From: CAYVRJ01 sp964453645
GTDB lineage: Bacteria; Bacillota; Clostridia; Christensenellales; JAWKQI01
NCBI GenBank assembly: GCA_964453645.1
Contig: CAYVRJ010000004.1
Coordinates: forward strand, 124,001 to 188,000
Length of the DNA stretch: 64,000 nucleotides
Direction of reading: 5' to 3'
Part shown: in pieces, positions 60,956-64,000 of the stretch
How positions within the stretch are numbered: position 1 is the first letter of the stretch
How the letters are laid out: each line of letters opens with the position of its first letter
Notes under the pieces: generated by a model
What the model was told of the DNA's origin: nothing
Database searches by the model: none
Seen by the model: only the letters and a program-made list of their open reading frames with translations
Position numbers and translations under genes: made by a program

Positions 60956-61030
60956 ATGGAGAATTTTGTTGAGAAAATTTTGAAAAGATGCTATACTATA
61001 CAGTACAAAATGTGGATGGATCAATTATGA
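60956..61030 (+). CDS. Possible small ORF coupled to the membrane protein gene
   Basis: A 24-codon frame (MENFVEKILKRCYTIQYK... ending DQL) starts with ATG 7 bases after... a strong AAAGGAG (60945-60951, 4-nt spacing) and its stop overlaps the next start codon as ATGA (61027-61030). Strong binding site and coupling speak for translation; the short length and a promoter-like TTGAGA/TATACT inside it speak against. No homologue is recognised. It may be a leader peptide. Confidence 0.4.
   Translation: MENFVEKILKRCYTIQYKMWMDQL
60969..60997 (+). promoter_or_regulatory. Candidate promoter of the small membrane protein gene
   Basis: TTGAGA (60969-60974) and TATACT (60992-60997) are 17 bp apart, with a start site near 61004. 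If used, transcripts from here would skip the start of the small ORF at 60956. Confidence 0.5.
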
Positions 61031-61254
61031 AAGAAAGAACAAAAAAATTGATTGCACCGATTGTCATAACAGCAGTGGTCATCGCCTATTTCTGTGCTTT
61101 GGCAATCGTTGCACTAAACGTAACTTTGCCCATGTACATCGTCATTCCGGCTGTTGTGATACCTCTCATATTTATTAGTCTGAGCATTTATGCTTTGGTA
61201 CAGCGAATCAAAGAAATAAGGAGCGGAGAAGAAGATGATCTTAGTCAATACTGA
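61027..61254 (+). CDS. Small two-helix membrane protein
   Basis: Unknown function. The ATG at 61027 (MKERTKKLI) starts a 75-residue protein with two membrane helices (about 6-28 and 33-55) and a charged C-terminal tail (QRIKEIRSGEEDD). It overlaps the YbjQ-family gene by 20 bp, which uses a binding site (GGAGCGGAG) inside this gene, so both are made together. Small membrane proteins of this kind next to YbjQ genes occur in other Firmicutes as far as I recall. Confidence 0.65.
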   Translation: MKERTKKLIAPIVITAVVIAYFCALAIVALNVTLPMYIVIPAVVIPLIFISLSIYALVQRIKEIRSGEEDDLSQY

Positions 61255-61546
61255 TTACATCACGGGAAAAGAATTGAAAATGCTGGGTCTTGTGAAGGGC
61301 AGCACCATTCAATCTAAAAACATTGGAAAAGACATCTCCCAGGGTTTTAAAACTCTGGTGGGCGGAGAACTCAAAGCCTATAACGAAATGATGAACGAGG
61401 CAAGGGCATTGGCAACCAAGCGTATGGTGGCCGAAGCGGAAACCTTGGGCGCAGATGCAATTGTCAATATTCGCTATGCATCTTCGGCCATTATGGCGGG
61501 TGCAGCCGAGGTAATCGCCTACGGAACCGCAGTAAAATTTAAATAA
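61235..61546 (+). CDS. YbjQ/UPF0145 family protein
   Basis: A 103-residue cytoplasmic protein of the YbjQ (heavy-metal-binding domain, UPF0145) family, which forms ring-shaped oligomers. Typical segments are the N-terminal VNTDYITGKELKMLGLVKGST, then IGKDISQGFKTLVGGELKAYNEMMNEAR and ADAIVNIRYASSAIMAGAAEVIAYGTAV. The true role of the family is unknown. It ends 5 bp from the convergent DUF362 gene. Confidence 0.88.
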   Translation: MILVNTDYITGKELKMLGLVKGSTIQSKNIGKDISQGFKTLVGGELKAYNEMMNEARALATKRMVAEAETLGADAIVNIRYASSAIMAGAAEVIAYGTAVKFK

Positions 61547-61551
61547 TCCAC

Positions 61552-62613
61552 CTACAGCTTATTTAACAGTTCCAGCACCGCACGGCCGGTAGGCGGACAA
61601 CCGGGAACGGTGTGTTCGAATTTAGACGTACAATTGCCAATCCCAACGCTGCCCTCCAACCCCTTAAACCCTTGACCCACACACACTTTGCCGGCAAAAC
61701 GGGTTTTGTGCAGGGCATGAACCAAGGAGGCGTAACAGGCAGAACAGGCATCTCGCTCCTGAATGTGGCGGGCATACCGTTCTGTCTTTTTGCTTGTGTG
61801 GAGTTTTTGTGCAGCAGGTTGGTTTAAATATGTAATGTTTGCACGGCTTACATCCATCTCACCCACCCCCAGCTTGTGGGCCAAGGGGATATAGTCCACT
61901 TCTTCCACATCAAGCCCCATGAGGGAACAGGCGTAAGCATCGCACAACACGGGATCCAGGGCAGCATATGCCATGTTGCGTTCCACAGGGGTGCCCCCCT
62001 CCTCAAAATCAAGATCACCACAAATGCCGTCCACGAGAATAAAATCGTTGCGCACCAGAGTGTTTAGCAGGGCAATGGGCTTGTGAAGCCCCATTGTGTG
62101 AAACCTGCGCTTTTCGCCGTTGGTGATGATGCCTTTGTTGTTCTTGAGGGCACAGGTGAGTTTGGTTTGGCAGTGCCCCTTGAGCACAGGCATGTTGATC
62201 ATAAAATCCACGTTGCGTGAACTGTTGCAAATATCTATGGAAAATCCGTTGGGGGCAGCACACTTTGTGTGAGTGTCCTGCTGGGTATCAATCAGCTTCA
62301 CACCGTATTTTTCGGCAATGGAGGTATATCCGCAGACGTGGAACGCCTGTTGGGTTTTTGCACCCACCCAAGCCCCCTCGATGATGGAAATATCAAAAAA
62401 TCCATGGTGCTGCAAATACTCAATCACACCAGCCACCAGTTCGGGATGCGTAGTTGCTCCGTTGTGGGCGGGGCTGGCTAAGACCAAGTTGGGTTTGATA
62501 CCAATTTTTGCACCCGCACCAATCAAAACCCGCAACTGTGCGGCTTCACACAGTGTGCGGGATAGTTCTTTTGTGTCGTTGCCATAACATACGATGAGTT
62601 CACTTTTGTCCAT
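61552..62613 (-). CDS. DUF362 domain protein with C-terminal cysteine cluster
   Basis: A 353-residue cytoplasmic protein of the DUF362 family, often described as iron-sulphur proteins of unknown reaction. The N-terminal part has IGIKPNLVLASPAHNGATTHPELV and IIEGAWVG, followed by DFMINMPVLKGHCQTKLTCALKNNKG, all family marks. The C-terminal region has several cysteines (RDACSACYASLVHAL, GKVCVGQG, GIGNCTSKFEHTVPGCPP), less regular than a ferredoxin motif but able to bind a cluster. It is 8 bp after the gene at 62622-63257. Confidence 0.8.
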   Translation of the reverse strand: MDKSELIVCYGNDTKELSRTLCEAAQLRVLIGAGAKIGIKPNLVLASPAHNGATTHPELVAGVIEYLQHHGFFDISIIEGAWVGAKTQQAFHVCGYTSIAEKYGVKLIDTQQDTHTKCAAPNGFSIDICNSSRNVDFMINMPVLKGHCQTKLTCALKNNKGIITNGEKRRFHTMGLHKPIALLNTLVRNDFILVDGICGDLDFEEGGTPVERNMAYAALDPVLCDAYACSLMGLDVEEVDYIPLAHKLGVGEMDVSRANITYLNQPAAQKLHTSKKTERYARHIQERDACSACYASLVHALHKTRFAGKVCVGQGFKGLEGSVGIGNCTSKFEHTVPGCPPTGRAVLELLNKL

Positions 62614-62621
62614 GCTGTCGC

Positions 62622-63257
62622 TTATACCTCTAGGTCTAGTTTTCTCTCGCTAGGTTGGGGAGGCAGATAGATGGTATCATCGTCCTCTTCCCGTTTGTCG
62701 GGCAGGGAATAATATTTAGAGGAATTGGTGAATTCCATGTGTACCTTTTGGATGGAGGCTGTGCGCATATTTAGATAATCCAGAAGTTCAAGCTTTTTTG
62801 CTCGGGGAAGGCTGGAACCGATGATCGACTTTGCTTGGGTGGCAAACTCCTGAGTCTTTCTCATGTTGAGTTTTTCCACGTCTTCCTTTGACCGGCAGTT
62901 TTCCAGCTCTTTTTTGTACTGTTCCCGTTCCTGTTCAATTTTCATAGCTTCATTGTAGAGATCGGGGCAGTTGATGCGCAAGTAGTCCAATTCCTCGCTG
63001 GTGAGAGACATTCCGGATTTTAATTTGGTTTGTATCTGAGTAATAGCCTTGGTCTTGTCGAACTGTTTCATTTCTTCCATGAACTGTTCTATCTGGGAAA
63101 TCTTTTTTGCTGCTTCCGAATCCTTTTCTTCGGGTTGATCCAGCTTATACTTTTTCTCCAGTTGTTTTAACAGTTTGCTGCTGTGGTCGCTGAGCTTCCA
63201 AGAGCGATCCATTTCTGCTGGGTTGAGAATACCTTGAATAGAACCAAATATTTTCAC
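62622..63257 (-). CDS. Uncharacterised coiled-coil-rich protein
   Basis: Function unknown. A GTG at 63257 is taken as the start because AAGGAGG lies 8 nt upstream; the frame reaches 63287. The 211 residues are highly charged, mostly helical, with likely coiled coils at about 20-75 and 100-140 (KIEQEREQYKKELENC) and a disordered acidic/Pro tail (LPDKREEDDDTIYLPPQPSE). No signal peptide. It lies upstream of the DUF362 gene and is divergent from the gene at 63435. A structural or spore-related role is possible but unproven. Confidence 0.6.
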   Translation of the reverse strand: MKIFGSIQGILNPAEMDRSWKLSDHSSKLLKQLEKKYKLDQPEEKDSEAAKKISQIEQFMEEMKQFDKTKAITQIQTKLKSGMSLTSEELDYLRINCPDLYNEAMKIEQEREQYKKELENCRSKEDVEKLNMRKTQEFATQAKSIIGSSLPRAKKLELLDYLNMRTASIQKVHMEFTNSSKYYSLPDKREEDDDTIYLPPQPSERKLDLEV

Positions 63258-63397
63258 AATTGTTACCTCCTTGCAACGATTCTCCAACGTCTTGTTGAGA
63301 TATCTATACCTATAGTATTTATCGAAGTTTTCATAACAAATATTAGTTTAAATTCCTATTAATTCAAATCTTTCAATAGCAGATGGAATGCAGAACG

Positions 63398-63404
63398 CAT
63401 ACTA
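63398..63404 (+). promoter_or_regulatory. Possible sporulation-type promoter element
   Basis: CATACTA fits the CATnnTA -10 of forespore sigma factors F/G, with CAATA about 18 bp upstream, one mismatch from the usual -35. The evidence is weak; TATATAAC overlapping it could serve a vegetative promoter instead. Confidence 0.25.
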
Positions 63405-63434
63405 TATAACAAGTCAAAAGGAGAGGAGGATACG

Positions 63435-63974
63435 ATGCAAAACAAAAACAAATTAGAATTATCCAATACACTGCGGGAACTGTGGGAACAACACGTCATG
63501 TGGACCAGATCGTTTATCATCAGTACGGCAGCGGAACTGGGAGATTTAGAATATGTGACAAATAGATTGCTGCAAAACCCTGTGGACATGGCGAAGGCAC
63601 TGGAACCTTTCTACGGAAAGGATATTGCAGACAGATTACAACAATTACTTACCGAACATCTAAAGATTGGCGGAGACCTTGTGACCGCATATAAAAATGG
63701 AAGTGCTGGAAGGGCATATGAGTTGGAGAGAAAGTGGTTTGCAAACGCAGATCATATTGCTGCATTTTTGGCTAGGATCAACCCATATTGGAGCAGATCT
63801 CAGTGGCAAAACCTTCTGTACGATCATTTAAAAATGACAAAACAAGAGGCAATCTATAGGCTGAACAAAAAGTATGCCGATGACATAAAAATGTATGACA
63901 ATATTGAAAATGAAGCCCTGAGAATGGCAGATTATATGACCCATGGGATCGTCCAGCAATTTAAAGTGCAGTAA
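63435..63974 (+). CDS. Conserved uncharacterised protein (about 180 residues)
   Basis: Function unknown. GAGGAGG precedes the ATG. The 179 residues are mostly helical with many Trp and His, e.g. LRELWEQHVMWTRSFIIST near the N-terminus and NPYWSRSQWQNLLYDHLKMT with YADDIKMYDNIENEALRMADYMTHGI near the C-terminus. I recall similar proteins in spore-forming Firmicutes, sometimes misnamed acetylglutamate kinase, but no enzymatic motif is visible. No signal peptide or membrane helix. The window ends 26 bp later. Confidence 0.65.
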   Translation: MQNKNKLELSNTLRELWEQHVMWTRSFIISTAAELGDLEYVTNRLLQNPVDMAKALEPFYGKDIADRLQQLLTEHLKIGGDLVTAYKNGSAGRAYELERKWFANADHIAAFLARINPYWSRSQWQNLLYDHLKMTKQEAIYRLNKKYADDIKMYDNIENEALRMADYMTHGIVQQFKVQ

Positions 63975-64000
63975 TCTTTTTTTGAAAATAAAACGACATG

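Noticed and set aside
1..64000. tRNA, rRNA, insertion sequences, prophage, integrase or attachment sites
   Set aside because: None could be recognised on either strand; no transposase or integrase motifs occur among the open frames.

Overview
The window looks like chromosomal DNA of an anaerobic, Gram-positive member of the Clostridia (Firmicutes). The signs are many lipoprotein signal peptides and class-B-type sortases with no outer-membrane genes, strong AGGAGG ribosome binding sites with frequent GTG/TTG starts, YesM/YesN-type two-component sensors, a tungsten/molybdenum-type aldehyde ferredoxin oxidoreductase, ECF metal uptake and a SpoIID-like protein. I cannot name a genus. No rRNA, tRNA, CRISPR array, transposase or prophage was seen. 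Coding density is high, and most neighbouring genes overlap by ATGA/GTGA or are a few bases apart.

Layout. 1-6069: phosphate operon pstSCAB-phoU-phoB-phoR behind repeated TTTACA boxes; its PstS is circularly permuted. 6153-9578: a methyltransferase, then an ECF nickel/cobalt transporter (M+N fusion, T, A). 9592-13029 (minus): rodA, a SpoIID-like protein with peptidoglycan-binding repeats, and a partner protein. 13200-15373: mutY and a Gfo/Idh/MocA oxidoreductase. 15455-32302 (minus): a large sugar island with nagA, an atypical ROK kinase, a D-lyxose/mannose isomerase, a sugar ABC transporter whose binding lipoprotein holds two near-identical binding domains, a rhamnose-mutarotase homologue, three different URO-D-superfamily proteins and a second sugar ABC transporter with two permeases. 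32539-38024 (plus): divergent YesN/YesM-type sensor operon with two extra membrane-anchored binding-protein-like genes. 38435-40100: TetR regulator and sortase B. 40298-45568: ppk, M20 peptidase, PfkB kinase, lipoprotein. 45652-49189: SCP2-like protein, iron alcohol dehydrogenase, aldehyde ferredoxin oxidoreductase. 49186-51501 (minus): polar amino-acid ABC transporter. 51566-53466 (minus): two sortases made as lipoproteins, one with an SH3 domain. 53617-55490: galU and an FkbM methyltransferase. 55487-58295 (minus): DUF2156-like protein, zinc dehydrogenase, TIM-barrel isomerase. 58362-60780 (minus): rpsO-pnp. The rest is small conserved genes.

How the parts may work together. The sugar island and the divergent sensor operon look like one import, sensing and conversion unit. 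The sensor system probably detects an extracellular sugar and drives the transporter operon from the shared 236-bp intergenic region. The transporters bring the sugar in, and the mutarotase and isomerase/kinase genes handle it. The three URO-D-like proteins do not look like haem enzymes. Two of them carry the His-x-Cys motif of the zinc methyltransferases MtaA/MtbA, which suggests (inference only) that the imported compound is methylated, for example an O-methyl-sugar. This cluster, with the double-domain binding protein, is the best candidate for an undescribed system here. The permuted PstS, the lipoprotein sortase pair and the SCP2-ADH-AOR trio also deserve a second look.
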